A stretch of DNA of 64,000 nt from Actinomycetota bacterium (GTDB lineage: Bacteria; Actinomycetota; Thermoleophilia; Miltoncostaeales; Miltoncostaeaceae): NCBI GenBank assembly GCA_963169235.1, contig CAUJCX010000047.1, positions 105,124-169,123 of the forward strand. The letters run 5' to 3'. The position numbers and the translations under genes were made by a program. Below are positions 7,899 to 17,768 of the stretch, piece by piece; the first letter of the stretch is position 1, and every line of letters begins with the position of its first letter. The notes beneath the pieces were generated by a model. The model did no database searches and was not told the origin of the DNA. It worked only from the letters and a program-made list of their open reading frames with translations.

Positions 7899-8234
7899 GT
7901 GATGCCGTCCTCCCGCCGCCACGACGACGTGTCCCGCGTCTACAGCACCGACGGCGGACGGGTGCGCGACGAGCCCCAGGCGCGGGCCGCGACGCCCGCG
8001 GGCGACGGCATCGTGCGGGTGTCGCGCACGTCGGCGGGGCGCAAGGGCAAGACCGTCACGCTGGTCACCGGGCTTCCCCGCGCCGACGTCGACCGCGTGG
8101 CCAAGGAGCTGAAGCGGCTGTGCGGCGCCGGCGGTGCGGTGAAGGACGGCGTCGTCGAGATCCAAGGCGACCACCGCGACCAGGTGCAGGCGCGCCTGGA
8201 GCGCGACTACCGGGTCAAGCGCTCCGGGGGCTGA
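7899..8234 (+). CDS. SUI1/eIF1-family translation factor, YciH-like
   Basis: 111 residues from GTG 7899 (an in-frame ATG follows immediately at 7902). The C-terminal 75 residues match the SUI1 fold: the GIVRVSRTSAGRKGKTVTLV strand pair, GLP, a helix with AKELKRLCGAGGAVKDG, then VEIQGDHRDQVQARL. Archaeal and eukaryotic eIF1 sets start-codon selection; bacterial YciH is a non-essential relative implicated in start-site discrimination. The N-terminal 35 residues are polar and basic. The gene ends inside the tail of the converging ppx gene (20-bp overlap). Confidence 0.88.
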   Translation: MMPSSRRHDDVSRVYSTDGGRVRDEPQARAATPAGDGIVRVSRTSAGRKGKTVTLVTGLPRADVDRVAKELKRLCGAGGAVKDGVVEIQGDHRDQVQARLERDYRVKRSGG

Positions 8235-9768
8235 GGGCCTCGAGCTGCAGCCGCAGGCCGAACGCGCTGAGGATCGCGTCCTCTTCGCGCGCGGCCGACC
8301 ACAGGGCCAGCGTCGGGTCGCCGTCGCACCTGAGGCCCACCACCAGCGCGTCGCCGTCGACGCGCATCCCCAGGCCCGTGACCTCGCCGGTGCGGGAGCG
8401 GTCGAGCTGCTCGGCCAGGCGCAGCATCGCCGCGCACACGGTGATCACCTGGTCGTCGCCGCGGCGCAGCACCGGGGCGTAGGCGCCCGGCTGGGGCATG
8501 CTCTTGCGGTGGCCGCGCACGAGCGTGGCGACGATGGCCATCTCGCGGTGGTCGAAGCCCGGCAGGCCCGAGTTCAGCACCAGGTACTCGGAGTGGCGCT
8601 GGTGGGCGCTGTAGTCCACCAGCACGCCCACGTCGTGCAGCATCGCGGCCGCCCACAAGAGCTCGCGGTCGTTGGGGTCGCCCGGGTGCAGGTCGAGCGC
8701 CGCGGTCTCGTCGAACGCGGCGAGCGCCAGGCGCGCGACGTGCTGGGAGTGGTCGCGCATGTACCCGAACCGCTCGGCGGCGTTGATCACCGACGTGCGG
8801 CGCACGTCCACCAGCGGGGCCGGTGCGCCCGCCATGTAGTGCTCGTACATCACGCCCTCGCGCAGGCCGTGCGCGCACACCTCCACGGCCTCGGCCCCGG
8901 TGGCGTCCAGCACCTCGTCGACGGCCAGCACGGCGGCCAGGATGATGTCGGCGCGGTCGGTCTTGAGCCCCGGGATGCGGTCGCGCTGGGGCGCGGGCAG
9001 CGTCAGTACGTCGGCCGTGATCTCGGCCAGATCGGACCGGCTGAGGCGATACCCCTGCGGGTCGTAGAGGGGATGGGCGCGGCGCCGCTGGTGCATCACC
9101 GCGAGCGTGCGCACCGCGCCCCCGACGCCCACCAGCCGCCCGCCGCGGGGGCGGATCCAGCGTGCCTCGGCCAGTGCCTCCCGCACGTGCGCGCGCAGCG
9201 CCTTCACCTCGTCCTTGGCCCGCTGATCGCCGGTCAGGAACGCCTCCGTCAGCCGCACCGCGCCCAGCGGGCGGCTCATCGAGCGCACCAGCTCCCGGGC
9301 CCGCACGTCGCCCACCTGCAGGCTGCCGCCGCCGATGTCGAGGAACCAGCCGTCCTCCAGCGTGGTGGCGTTGACGGCCCCCAGGAAGCCGTAGTGGGCC
9401 TCGTCGGCGGTCGATAGCACCCGCACCGGAAGGGTGCCCCCGGCGCGGACGGCCTCCAGGGCCTCGTCCTGGTTCTCGGCGTCGCGGATGGCGCTGGTGG
9501 CCACCGCGGCGATGTCATCGACGCCGGTGGTGCGGCAGTACGACGCGTACAGCTCCGCGGCGCGTGCCGCGCGGGCCAGGGCGCGCCGGCGCAGGCGCCC
9601 GTTGCGGACCCCCTCGCTGAGGCGCACCGGCTCGCGGATCTCGTCCACCAGGCGGAACCACTGGCCGGGGACGTAGTGGAAGACCACCAGCCGGAAGCTG
9701 TTGGAGCCCATGTCGATGACGGCCAGATGCCGCTCGCCCGGCTCGTCGCGGGGCGCGCCGCTGCTCAT
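8215..9768 (-). CDS. ppx: Exopolyphosphatase / guanosine pentaphosphate phosphohydrolase
   Basis: A 517-residue Ppx/GppA protein of the actin-like ATPase superfamily. The N-terminal phosphate loop AVIDMGSNSFRLVV is at about residues 16-29. The second phosphate motif is LDIGGGSLQVG, and GVGGAVRTLAVMHQ closes domain II. The C-terminal half holds the HD-type helical domain (AAMLHDVGVLVDYSAHQRHSEY). Enzymes of this family hydrolyse polyphosphate from its ends or pppGpp to ppGpp; the two activities cannot be told apart here. It overlaps the converging yciH-like gene by 20 bp. Confidence 0.9.
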   Translation of the reverse strand: MSSGAPRDEPGERHLAVIDMGSNSFRLVVFHYVPGQWFRLVDEIREPVRLSEGVRNGRLRRRALARAARAAELYASYCRTTGVDDIAAVATSAIRDAENQDEALEAVRAGGTLPVRVLSTADEAHYGFLGAVNATTLEDGWFLDIGGGSLQVGDVRARELVRSMSRPLGAVRLTEAFLTGDQRAKDEVKALRAHVREALAEARWIRPRGGRLVGVGGAVRTLAVMHQRRRAHPLYDPQGYRLSRSDLAEITADVLTLPAPQRDRIPGLKTDRADIILAAVLAVDEVLDATGAEAVEVCAHGLREGVMYEHYMAGAPAPLVDVRRTSVINAAERFGYMRDHSQHVARLALAAFDETAALDLHPGDPNDRELLWAAAMLHDVGVLVDYSAHQRHSEYLVLNSGLPGFDHREMAIVATLVRGHRKSMPQPGAYAPVLRRGDDQVITVCAAMLRLAEQLDRSRTGEVTGLGMRVDGDALVVGLRCDGDPTLALWSAAREEDAILSAFGLRLQLEALSPRSA

Positions 9769-9873
9769 GCGCCCACCGCTTTGCCGGGCACTAACGACGG
9801 GGAAACCCGCCCGCCACGAACGCCCGAAAGTATGCCGCCATCAGACGACCACCACCAAGGAGATCGACCCACG

Positions 9874-10038
9874 ATGTCTGTCATGAACCTCAGCGAGACC
9901 CGTGAGCTGCGCCGCATCGCCGCACTGCTCGACCGCATGGACCCGACGCCCGCACCGTGCACCGTGCCCGGCTGCGTGCACCAGCACGACCACGCCGCCG
10001 CTGTAGCGCACGCACCACACGCGCTCGCGGTCGCGTAA
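9874..10038 (+). CDS. 54-residue Cys/His-rich small protein
   Basis: A short gene with an AAGGAG ribosome site (9857-9862) 11 nt before the ATG and a near-perfect terminator just behind its stop. The N-terminal half is a charged helix (LSETRELRRIAALLDRMD). The middle carries CTVPGCVHQHDH, two Cys and three His within 12 residues, followed by two further His near the end, a likely metal-binding cluster. No known family is recognised. It stands alone between the start of ppx (divergent) and the end of rnd (convergent). Confidence 0.65.
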   Translation: MSVMNLSETRELRRIAALLDRMDPTPAPCTVPGCVHQHDHAAAVAHAPHALAVA

Positions 10039-10043
10039 CCCGC

Positions 10044-10075
10044 GGGCGGGGCGGCGGTCACGCGCCGCCCCGCCC
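10044..10075. terminator. Strong hairpin terminator behind the 54-residue gene
   Basis: A perfect 13-bp stem (GGGCGGGGCGGCG at 10044-10056 with 10063-10075) and a 6-nt loop, 5 bp after the stop. It also lies 21 bp past the end of the converging rnd gene and may serve both. Confidence 0.8.
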
Positions 10076-10096
10076 ATTCGCGTGTGACGCGCACGC

Positions 10097-11278
10097 TCAG
10101 GGCAGCGGGATTTCGCGCAGGAACGGTCGCGAGTCACCCGCCGCCAAGGCAAGCCGGCCCGAGGCCAGGTCGGCCAGCGCCGCCCCGACCAGCTCGTGGC
10201 GCCAGCCGGCCGCCAATGGCGAGTCGGACCCGTCGCCCACGATGACGCCCGCGAGATAACGCTCGACGTCGTCGCGGGTGGCCAGCAGGCTCGGCGCCAG
10301 GTTCACCCCGGCGGCGCGGCCGGCCACCAGCACCTGCCCCAGCGGCCCGAGCGAGTCGAGCCGGTGGGCGACCTCCGACGGCGGGGGAGGCGGAAGCGTG
10401 ATGGCCGGGGCCGCGCGCCCGGCGGCCACCGCGGCCAGGATGCCGTCGATGTCGGGGCGGCGCATGCGCTCCGGCAGTCCCCGCTCGCGCTGCAGGGTGG
10501 CCTCGTCGTCGGGCTTGCGGCGGGCGATCTCGAGCAGGGTGCGGTCGGGGCAGATCCACTGCGTGGGCCGGTCGCGCTCGGCCGCCGCGCGCTCGCGCCA
10601 CGCCGTCAGCTCCTTCAGCACGGCCCGGTCGGCGGGCGCCAGCTTCGCCTGCCCCTTCACCTTGCGCCACGCCTCCTCGGGCTGCGGCGCCAGGCGGGCG
10701 TCGGGTCCGTAGCGGCGCTCGTGCTCCTCCCACACCCACTGCTCGCGGCCCTGGGAGCGGGCGCGCTCGAGCAGCCGGTCGTGCAGTTCGTCGAGGTGCT
10801 CGACGTCGGCCGCGGCGTACACCAGCTGCTTGGAGGTCAGCGGGCGGCGGCTCCAGTCGGTGTACTGCTCGCCCTTGTCGAGCCGCACCTTCAGCACGCG
10901 CTCCAGCAGCACCGACAGGCCCTGGCCCGCGCCGAGGCCGACGAATCCCGCCATCAGCTGCACGTCGTGGAGGTTCTGGGGGCGCACGCCCAGGTGCAGG
11001 GCCAAAAGCGTGAGGTCGGCGGACGGCGCGTGCATGATCACCAGCACGTCCGGGTCGGCCACCAGCTCGCCCAGCGGCCCCAGCGGCGCGCCCTCGACGG
11101 GGTCGATCAGGTGCACCTCGCCCGCCACGGCCACCTGCGCCAGGCACGGCATCGGCGCGTACGTCTTCTCCCACAGGAACTCGAAGTCCATCGTGACGCG
11201 CCCCACCTGCCGCGCATGCCGGGCCACGGCGTCGACGCCGGCGGCATCGCGTATGACTGCGAGCGAGGTTCGTGCCAC
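10097..11278 (-). CDS. rnd: Ribonuclease D-type 3'-5' exoribonuclease with HRDC domain
   Basis: 393 residues from GTG 11278. The DEDD exonuclease domain shows motif I (MDFEF, Asp and Glu), motif II around MHAPSADLTLL, and motif III YAAADVEHLDELH with a catalytic Asp. The C-terminal 200 residues contain HRDC-like helices (LKELTAWRERAAAERD, PTQWICPDRTLLEIARRKP). It trims the 3' ends of structured RNAs such as tRNA precursors. A GTG at 11287 would add three residues, but TATCGT (11286-11291) overlaps that codon and lies 7 nt before GTG 11278, favouring a leaderless start there. Confidence 0.88.
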   Translation of the reverse strand: MARTSLAVIRDAAGVDAVARHARQVGRVTMDFEFLWEKTYAPMPCLAQVAVAGEVHLIDPVEGAPLGPLGELVADPDVLVIMHAPSADLTLLALHLGVRPQNLHDVQLMAGFVGLGAGQGLSVLLERVLKVRLDKGEQYTDWSRRPLTSKQLVYAAADVEHLDELHDRLLERARSQGREQWVWEEHERRYGPDARLAPQPEEAWRKVKGQAKLAPADRAVLKELTAWRERAAAERDRPTQWICPDRTLLEIARRKPDDEATLQRERGLPERMRRPDIDGILAAVAAGRAAPAITLPPPPPSEVAHRLDSLGPLGQVLVAGRAAGVNLAPSLLATRDDVERYLAGVIVGDGSDSPLAAGWRHELVGAALADLASGRLALAAGDSRPFLREIPLP

Positions 11279-11285
11279 GGCTGTC

Positions 11286-11291
11286 ACGATA
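11286..11291 (-). promoter_or_regulatory. Leaderless -10 box of rnd
   Basis: TATCGT on the minus strand ends 7 nt before GTG 11278. It sits inside a small inverted repeat GTCAC-GATA-GTGAC (about 11283-11296). Confidence 0.55.
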
Positions 11292-11339
11292 GTGACGCGC
11301 GCGGACGCGGGCCCGCGGGTGGCGCGCGGCCAGGCTCGC

Positions 11340-11345
11340 TACCCT
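11340..11345 (+). promoter_or_regulatory. Leaderless -10 box of the ABC-F gene
   Basis: TACCCT is followed after 8 nt by GTG 11354, with no Shine-Dalgarno between. Confidence 0.6.
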
Positions 11346-11353
11346 TGTCCGTC

Positions 11354-13315
<1,962 letters not shown>

Positions 13316-13353
13316 GGCCCGGCACCCGGTCGCCGCGGGGCGCCCGGGGGTGA

Positions 13354-13767
13354 TCAGGCGGGCCTGGGTCCCGCGAAACGGGGCAGGCCGTCGTCGGGGA
13401 CGGGGTCCCACGGCGGGGCGTCGGCGGTGAACTGGCGGAACGTGGGCCGCACCCCCGGGTCGCCGTCGACGAAGCCGAAGCGGACGAACACGGTGTCGCT
13501 GTCGGCCGTGCGCTGGGACATGATCTGCGACCCGCACACGCCGCAGAACACCTTCTGGCTTCCGTCCGGCGGCGACCAGGCCCGCATCGCGTCGGCTCCC
13601 TCGAAGTCGACGTGCGCCCGGGCGATGGCCGCCGACGCGCTGGAGCCCATGCCGGTGCGGCGCCGGCAGCGGCTGCAATGGCAGTAGCCCGCCGCGCCGA
13701 ACGGGCGGCGGAACACGGCGCGCACCGCGCCGCAGTTGCATCCGCCCGTGCGCGGCGCCCTGGTCAC
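13354..13767 (-). CDS. GFA-domain (Mss4-like fold) zinc protein
   Basis: 137 residues from GTG 13767, overlapping the preceding substrate-binding gene by 4 bp (GTGA). Zinc-ligand motifs of the glutathione-dependent formaldehyde-activating (GFA, PF04828) fold are present: GGCNCGAVR, YCHCSRCRRRTG and FCGVCGSQI. Most GFA proteins are not true S-hydroxymethylglutathione synthases and their substrates are unknown. Its position as the last gene of an osmolyte-type ABC operon is unusual, since choline or betaine breakdown releases formaldehyde; a link is possible but only inferred. Confidence 0.85.
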   Translation of the reverse strand: MTRAPRTGGCNCGAVRAVFRRPFGAAGYCHCSRCRRRTGMGSSASAAIARAHVDFEGADAMRAWSPPDGSQKVFCGVCGSQIMSQRTADSDTVFVRFGFVDGDPGVRPTFRQFTADAPPWDPVPDDGLPRFAGPRPA

Positions 13768-14714
13768 TTCGACCCGAGGCCCAGGCCGTCCACGAACTCG
13801 GCGGCGACGTCCTCCGGGTCCTCCTTGTCGAGGTCGACGGCCGCGTTGAGCTCCTGGATCTTCTCCTGCGAGAGCCCGGCGTCGACGGCGTTGAGCGCCT
13901 TCTCCACGGCGGCCTTCTGCTCGGCCGTCAGCCCGTCCAGCCACTTCGTGTTGACCAGCGGCACGGTGCGGAACGGCACGCTGCCCGAGAACGTGCCCTT
14001 GTCGTCCTGGATCAGCTCCAACGGCAGCTTCGCGAGCTTCGGGTCGGTGCCGAACGCGTAGACGCACTGGGCGGAGCCGTCCTCGATGGGGCGGTAGCGC
14101 AGGCTGATGGTGACGCTGATGACCTTCTTGAAGCGCACGCCGTAGGCCTTCTTCAGAAGCGGCAGCCCGTCGGCGCGGGTGAGGTGCTCGGCGTTGGCCG
14201 AGTAGACGAGCTTCGGGGACTGCTTGCCCAGGGCCGTCAGGTTGTTGATGCCGTACTTCGCGACGGCGTCCTTGGTGCAGGCCACCTCGTTGCCGTTGTT
14301 GTACGGGGTGGGCTCCAGCACGGTGACGCCGTCCTTCGCCACCGCCGCGCGCACGGTCTTCAGCACGGCGTCGGGGCCGCCGGTGGCGTCGGCGGGCGAC
14401 TTCTTCAGGATGTTGAGGAACAGGGTGCCGTCGTACTCGGGGTACACCTGCACCTTGCCGGTCTTGGCGGCCGGGAACGCCAGCTCGGTGCTGTCGAGGC
14501 TGGTCACCTTGACGTCGAAGCCCTCGGCACGCAGCGCGTCGGCGTAGGCGTTGGCCACGATGGCGCTCTCGGTGAAACCCTTGTCGGCGACGGTCACGCT
14601 GACCCCGCGCCCCACGCCACCGCTGGACGTGGTGCCGTCGTCGCCGCAGGCGGCGAGCGTGGCGGCGGCGGCGACGGATGCCAGGATGGCGAGCGCTCGG
14701 TGGTGGGTCGTCAC
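13764..14714 (-). CDS. Glycine betaine/choline-type ABC transporter substrate-binding lipoprotein
   Basis: A 316-residue secreted lipoprotein with a signal peptide ending in lipobox LAAC (Cys at about residue 22). The body matches the OpuAC/OpuCC-like type II binding fold: VTVADKGFTESAIVANAYADAL, the EYDGTLF aromatic/ligand loop, then NNGNEVACTKDAVAKYGINNLTAL. It captures quaternary amines or related osmolytes outside the cell for the two permeases encoded just upstream. It overlaps the preceding permease and the following GFA gene by 4 bp each. Confidence 0.9.
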   Translation of the reverse strand: MTTHHRALAILASVAAAATLAACGDDGTTSSGGVGRGVSVTVADKGFTESAIVANAYADALRAEGFDVKVTSLDSTELAFPAAKTGKVQVYPEYDGTLFLNILKKSPADATGGPDAVLKTVRAAVAKDGVTVLEPTPYNNGNEVACTKDAVAKYGINNLTALGKQSPKLVYSANAEHLTRADGLPLLKKAYGVRFKKVISVTISLRYRPIEDGSAQCVYAFGTDPKLAKLPLELIQDDKGTFSGSVPFRTVPLVNTKWLDGLTAEQKAAVEKALNAVDAGLSQEKIQELNAAVDLDKEDPEDVAAEFVDGLGLGSK

Positions 14715-15430
14715 GATGAGGGATCCTCCTCGGTGGGAGACGGGGACGGCGTGGACGGTGCACGCAGGTGGGCGGCGAAGCGGGGACGGAGCCCGCGGGG
14801 CGTCAGTATGAACTGGGCGATGGTCAGCACGGCGCCGAACGAGATGGCGAGAACCGCCGTGGGGATGGCTCCCGCCAGCAGGATGTCATCGTCGCCGTTG
14901 GCGAGGCCGGACAGGATCAGCACGCCCAGGCCCCCCGCGCCGACGGCGGCGGCCAGCACCGCGGTCGCGACGATCTGCACGGCGCTGATGCGGATGCCGG
15001 CGAAGATGAGGGGCAGCGACAGCGGCAGCTCGACCCGGGTCAGCACGCCCGCGGGCGTGAAGCCCATGCCCCGGGCCGCGTCGACGACGCCGGGGTCCAC
15101 GCCCCGCACCCCGGCGTACGTGTTCAGCAGCACCGGCGGCACGCCCAGGGCGGTGAGCGCCCACAGCGCCGGTCCGCGCCCGTACGTGGTGAGCGCCACC
15201 ACCAGCGCCATCAGCGCGAACGTCGGCACGGTGCGGCCGAGGTTCGACACCATCACCACCGTGAACGCGGCGAAGCGCCGCCGCGACCGGGCGGCCACGA
15301 CGCCCGCCGCGACGCCCACCACGGAGGCGGCGCCCAGCGCGATGAGCGACAGCTGCACGTGCGTCCACAGCTGCCCCGGCCCGTCCAGGTTGGGGTCGTT
15401 GAACGCGGCGCGGATGCCGTCGATGCTCAT
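14711..15430 (-). CDS. Osmolyte ABC transporter permease (OpuCD-like)
   Basis: A 239-residue inner-membrane permease with about five to six transmembrane helices and a BPD-type cytoplasmic loop with the EAA-like motif (DAARGMGFTPAGVLTRVELPLSLPLIFAGIRI). It forms the channel with the paralogous permease encoded directly upstream. Its ATG start overlaps that gene by 4 bp (ATGA). The C-terminus is a Ser/Pro/Thr-rich tail. Confidence 0.88.
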   Translation of the reverse strand: MSIDGIRAAFNDPNLDGPGQLWTHVQLSLIALGAASVVGVAAGVVAARSRRRFAAFTVVMVSNLGRTVPTFALMALVVALTTYGRGPALWALTALGVPPVLLNTYAGVRGVDPGVVDAARGMGFTPAGVLTRVELPLSLPLIFAGIRISAVQIVATAVLAAAVGAGGLGVLILSGLANGDDDILLAGAIPTAVLAISFGAVLTIAQFILTPRGLRPRFAAHLRAPSTPSPSPTEEDPSS

Positions 15431-16083
15431 GCGCGCCCCCGGCGCGTCCAGGGCGTCAGCAGGCGTTCGACGCCCAGGAGTGCGGCGTCCAGCACCACGG
15501 CCAGAAGGGTGGTGAGCACCGTCCCCGCGACGATGGGGGTGAGGAAGAGGTCACGCTGGATGCCGTCGTTCCAGATCAGCTCTCCCAGCCCGCCGCCGCC
15601 GACGAACGCCGCGATGGTCGCGATGCCGACGGTACTCACGGTCGCCAGGCGCACGCCGGTGATGACGGCGGGCAACGCGAGCGGCAGCTCGACCCGCCAC
15701 AGCAGCTGGCGCGGGGTCATGCCGACGCCGCGGGCGGCGTCCTTCACCGCCGCCGGGACCCCCTGCAGCCCCACCACCGCGTTGCGCAGCAGCATCGTGA
15801 GGGCGTAGGCCGCCAGGCCGATGACGGCGGGCGCCCGCCCGATGCCCAGGTACGGCAGCAGCAGGGCGAACAGGGCCAGGCTGGGGATGGTGTACAGCAC
15901 GTCCGCGACGCCGCCGGCGACGGCGAACGGAATCCGTCGCCCCCGCACCGCGAACGCCACGGGCAGGGCCACGGCCAGCGCGATGCCCATCGCGGCGCCG
16001 GTCAGCGCCAGGTGCTCCACCGTCAGGCGGGTGATGTCGTCGGCGTGGCGGCCGAGCCAGTCCCAGCGGATGCCCTCAGCCAT
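15427..16083 (-). CDS. Osmolyte ABC transporter permease (OpuCB-like)
   Basis: 218 residues, five to six predicted membrane helices. The coupling loop DAARGVGMTPRQLLWRVELPLALPAVITGVRLATV is nearly the same as that of the neighbouring permease, consistent with a heterodimeric channel. It starts inside the ATPase gene (8-bp overlap). Confidence 0.88.
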   Translation of the reverse strand: MAEGIRWDWLGRHADDITRLTVEHLALTGAAMGIALAVALPVAFAVRGRRIPFAVAGGVADVLYTIPSLALFALLLPYLGIGRAPAVIGLAAYALTMLLRNAVVGLQGVPAAVKDAARGVGMTPRQLLWRVELPLALPAVITGVRLATVSTVGIATIAAFVGGGGLGELIWNDGIQRDLFLTPIVAGTVLTTLLAVVLDAALLGVERLLTPWTRRGRA

Positions 16084-17239
16084 CGGCGCCCGCCGCCTGC
16101 TCGGCCGGGGTGCTCAGGCCGCCCGCGATGGCGTCCACGCCCACCAGGCCGATGGGACGGCGGAAGCGGTCGACGACGACGCCGAACCCGGCGCCGGTCT
16201 CGAACAGCGCCGCCAGCGCGTCGCGCAGGGTGGCCACCGCCGGCAGCACGGGTTCCAGCCGGCCGGGGGTGGCGTCCAGACGTGAGCCCACGGACTCGAG
16301 GGCGACCCAGCGCAGCGGCCGTCCCCGGGCGTCGACGGCCAGCAGCGCCCCGTCGACGGGGACGAGGTCGCCGGCGGCGATGCGCCGCTCGATGGCCTCG
16401 CGCTCGGCGCCCACCTCCACCACCGGGGCGGGGCGCAGGTCGATGTCCTCCAGGCGGGTCAGCGCCAGCCCCTTGAGCGCGCGGTCGGCGCCCACGAAGT
16501 CGGCCACGAACGCGTCCGCAGGGTTGGCCAACAGCTCGGCGGGCGGGGCGATCTGCACCAGCGCCCCGTCGCGCATGACGGCGATCAGGTCGGCCATCTT
16601 GACGGCCTCGTCGATGTCGTGGCTGACGAACAGCACCGTCTTGGGCTCGGCGCGGTGAAGCAGCAGGAAGTCGTTCTGCAGGCGCTCGCGGGTGATGGGA
16701 TCGACGGCCGAGAACGGCTCGTCCATCAGCATCAGCGGCGGATCGCCGGCCAGGGCCCGGGCCAGGCCCACCCGCTGCTGCTGACCCCCCGACAGCTCCC
16801 CCGGATAGCGTCGGCCGTACGTGTCGGGTGCGAGCCCCACCAGGGTCAGCAGCTGGCGGACCCGCGCGTCGATGCGCTCCCGGTCCCATCCCAGGAGGCG
16901 CGGGACGGCTCCGACGTTCGCGGCGATGGTGAGGTGGGGCAGCAGGCCGACCTGCTGGATGACGTAGCCGATTTCGCGGCGTAGCAGCGCGGGCTTGCGC
17001 GTGCGCACGTCGACGTCGTCCAGCAGCACGCTGCCCGAGGTCGGCTCCACCAGGCGGTTGACCATGCGCAGCGCCGTGGTCTTGCCGCAGCCCGACGGGC
17101 CGATGAGCACGCACACCTTGCCCGCCGGGACGGTGAACGACAGCGCGTCGACGGCGGCGGGGCCGGCTCCGTACCGCTTGGTGACCTCGTTCAACGTGAG
17201 CACGCCTGCCCGGACGGTGCTGGGCGCGGCAGGCGGCAT
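16076..17239 (-). CDS. Osmolyte ABC transporter ATPase with C-terminal CBS domains (OpuCA/ProV-like)
   Basis: 387 residues. Walker A GPSGCGKTTALR, Q-loop YVIQQVGLLPHLT, signature LSGGQQQRVGLARAL and Walker B LMLMDEPFSAVD are intact. Residues 240 to the end form a CBS pair, the ionic-strength or nucleotide sensor of betaine-type transporters. It is the first of five overlapping genes (ATPase, two permeases, binding protein, GFA protein). TAATGT (17246-17251) ends 6 nt before the ATG, so the operon mRNA is probably leaderless. Confidence 0.92.
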   Translation of the reverse strand: MPPAAPSTVRAGVLTLNEVTKRYGAGPAAVDALSFTVPAGKVCVLIGPSGCGKTTALRMVNRLVEPTSGSVLLDDVDVRTRKPALLRREIGYVIQQVGLLPHLTIAANVGAVPRLLGWDRERIDARVRQLLTLVGLAPDTYGRRYPGELSGGQQQRVGLARALAGDPPLMLMDEPFSAVDPITRERLQNDFLLLHRAEPKTVLFVSHDIDEAVKMADLIAVMRDGALVQIAPPAELLANPADAFVADFVGADRALKGLALTRLEDIDLRPAPVVEVGAEREAIERRIAAGDLVPVDGALLAVDARGRPLRWVALESVGSRLDATPGRLEPVLPAVATLRDALAALFETGAGFGVVVDRFRRPIGLVGVDAIAGGLSTPAEQAAGADG

Positions 17240-17245
17240 TGGGCG

Positions 17246-17251
17246 ACATTA
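17246..17251 (-). promoter_or_regulatory. Leaderless -10 box of the osmolyte operon
   Basis: TAATGT on the minus strand ends 6 nt before ATG 17239. No ribosome site lies between. Confidence 0.6.
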
Positions 17252-17284
17252 CACCGGCACGGGTCGCGTCCGCATCGTGGTCCG

Positions 17285-17758
17285 GTGCGGGCGCCGGCGC
17301 TCAAGTCGGCGACCGTGGCGGCCGATCGACGGGGCGTCGTGGGCATCGCGCAGCTGACAGAGACCGAGTACCTCACCGTGGCCGGCGTGGCCGAGCGGGA
17401 GCAGTGGCCCGACCTCTCGGACCCGCCGCTGGCCGGCGCGTCGCCGCGTTCGCTCGCCGAGCAGGCCGCCATCGCCCGTTTCATCGCGGCGATGGGTGAC
17501 GCCCGCGCGCCGCGCCGCCGCGAGCTCGACCCGCGCCTGGTGCGCGCCGTCATGGTGGCCGCGCTGGTCATCGGGCTCGGCGCGTGCTGGGTCGTGAGCC
17601 CGGGACGCACCGCGCTGGGGCTCATCGTCAGCGGCGTCTTCTGCCTCTGGGCACTGCGGCGTCAGCGGCGCAACGCCGTGCCCGGCGTGCGCGACCGGCG
17701 CCGGGGCAAGGTGCCGGGCGTCCCCGCGTGGGGCGGTTGGGGGGGACGCGGCCGGTAG
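17285..17758 (+). CDS. Hypothetical membrane protein, up to 157 residues
   Basis: A protein with a soluble N-terminal half, a hydrophobic hairpin near the end (AVMVAALVIGLGACWVV and ALGLIVSGVFCLWAL), and a basic Gly-rich tail. No family is recognised. The start is uncertain: GTG 17285 gives 157 residues, and an in-frame GTG at 17339 would remove 18; neither has a clear ribosome site or -10 box. It diverges from the osmolyte operon and ends 10 bp before the rhomboid gene, whose own -10 box overlaps its stop region. Confidence 0.55.
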   Translation: MRAPALKSATVAADRRGVVGIAQLTETEYLTVAGVAEREQWPDLSDPPLAGASPRSLAEQAAIARFIAAMGDARAPRRRELDPRLVRAVMVAALVIGLGACWVVSPGRTALGLIVSGVFCLWALRRQRRNAVPGVRDRRRGKVPGVPAWGGWGGRGR

Positions 17759-17761
17759 CAT
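17756..17761 (+). promoter_or_regulatory. Leaderless -10 box of the rhomboid gene
   Basis: TAGCAT is followed after 7 nt by GTG 17769. Confidence 0.6.
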
Positions 17762-17768
17762 TGCCGGC

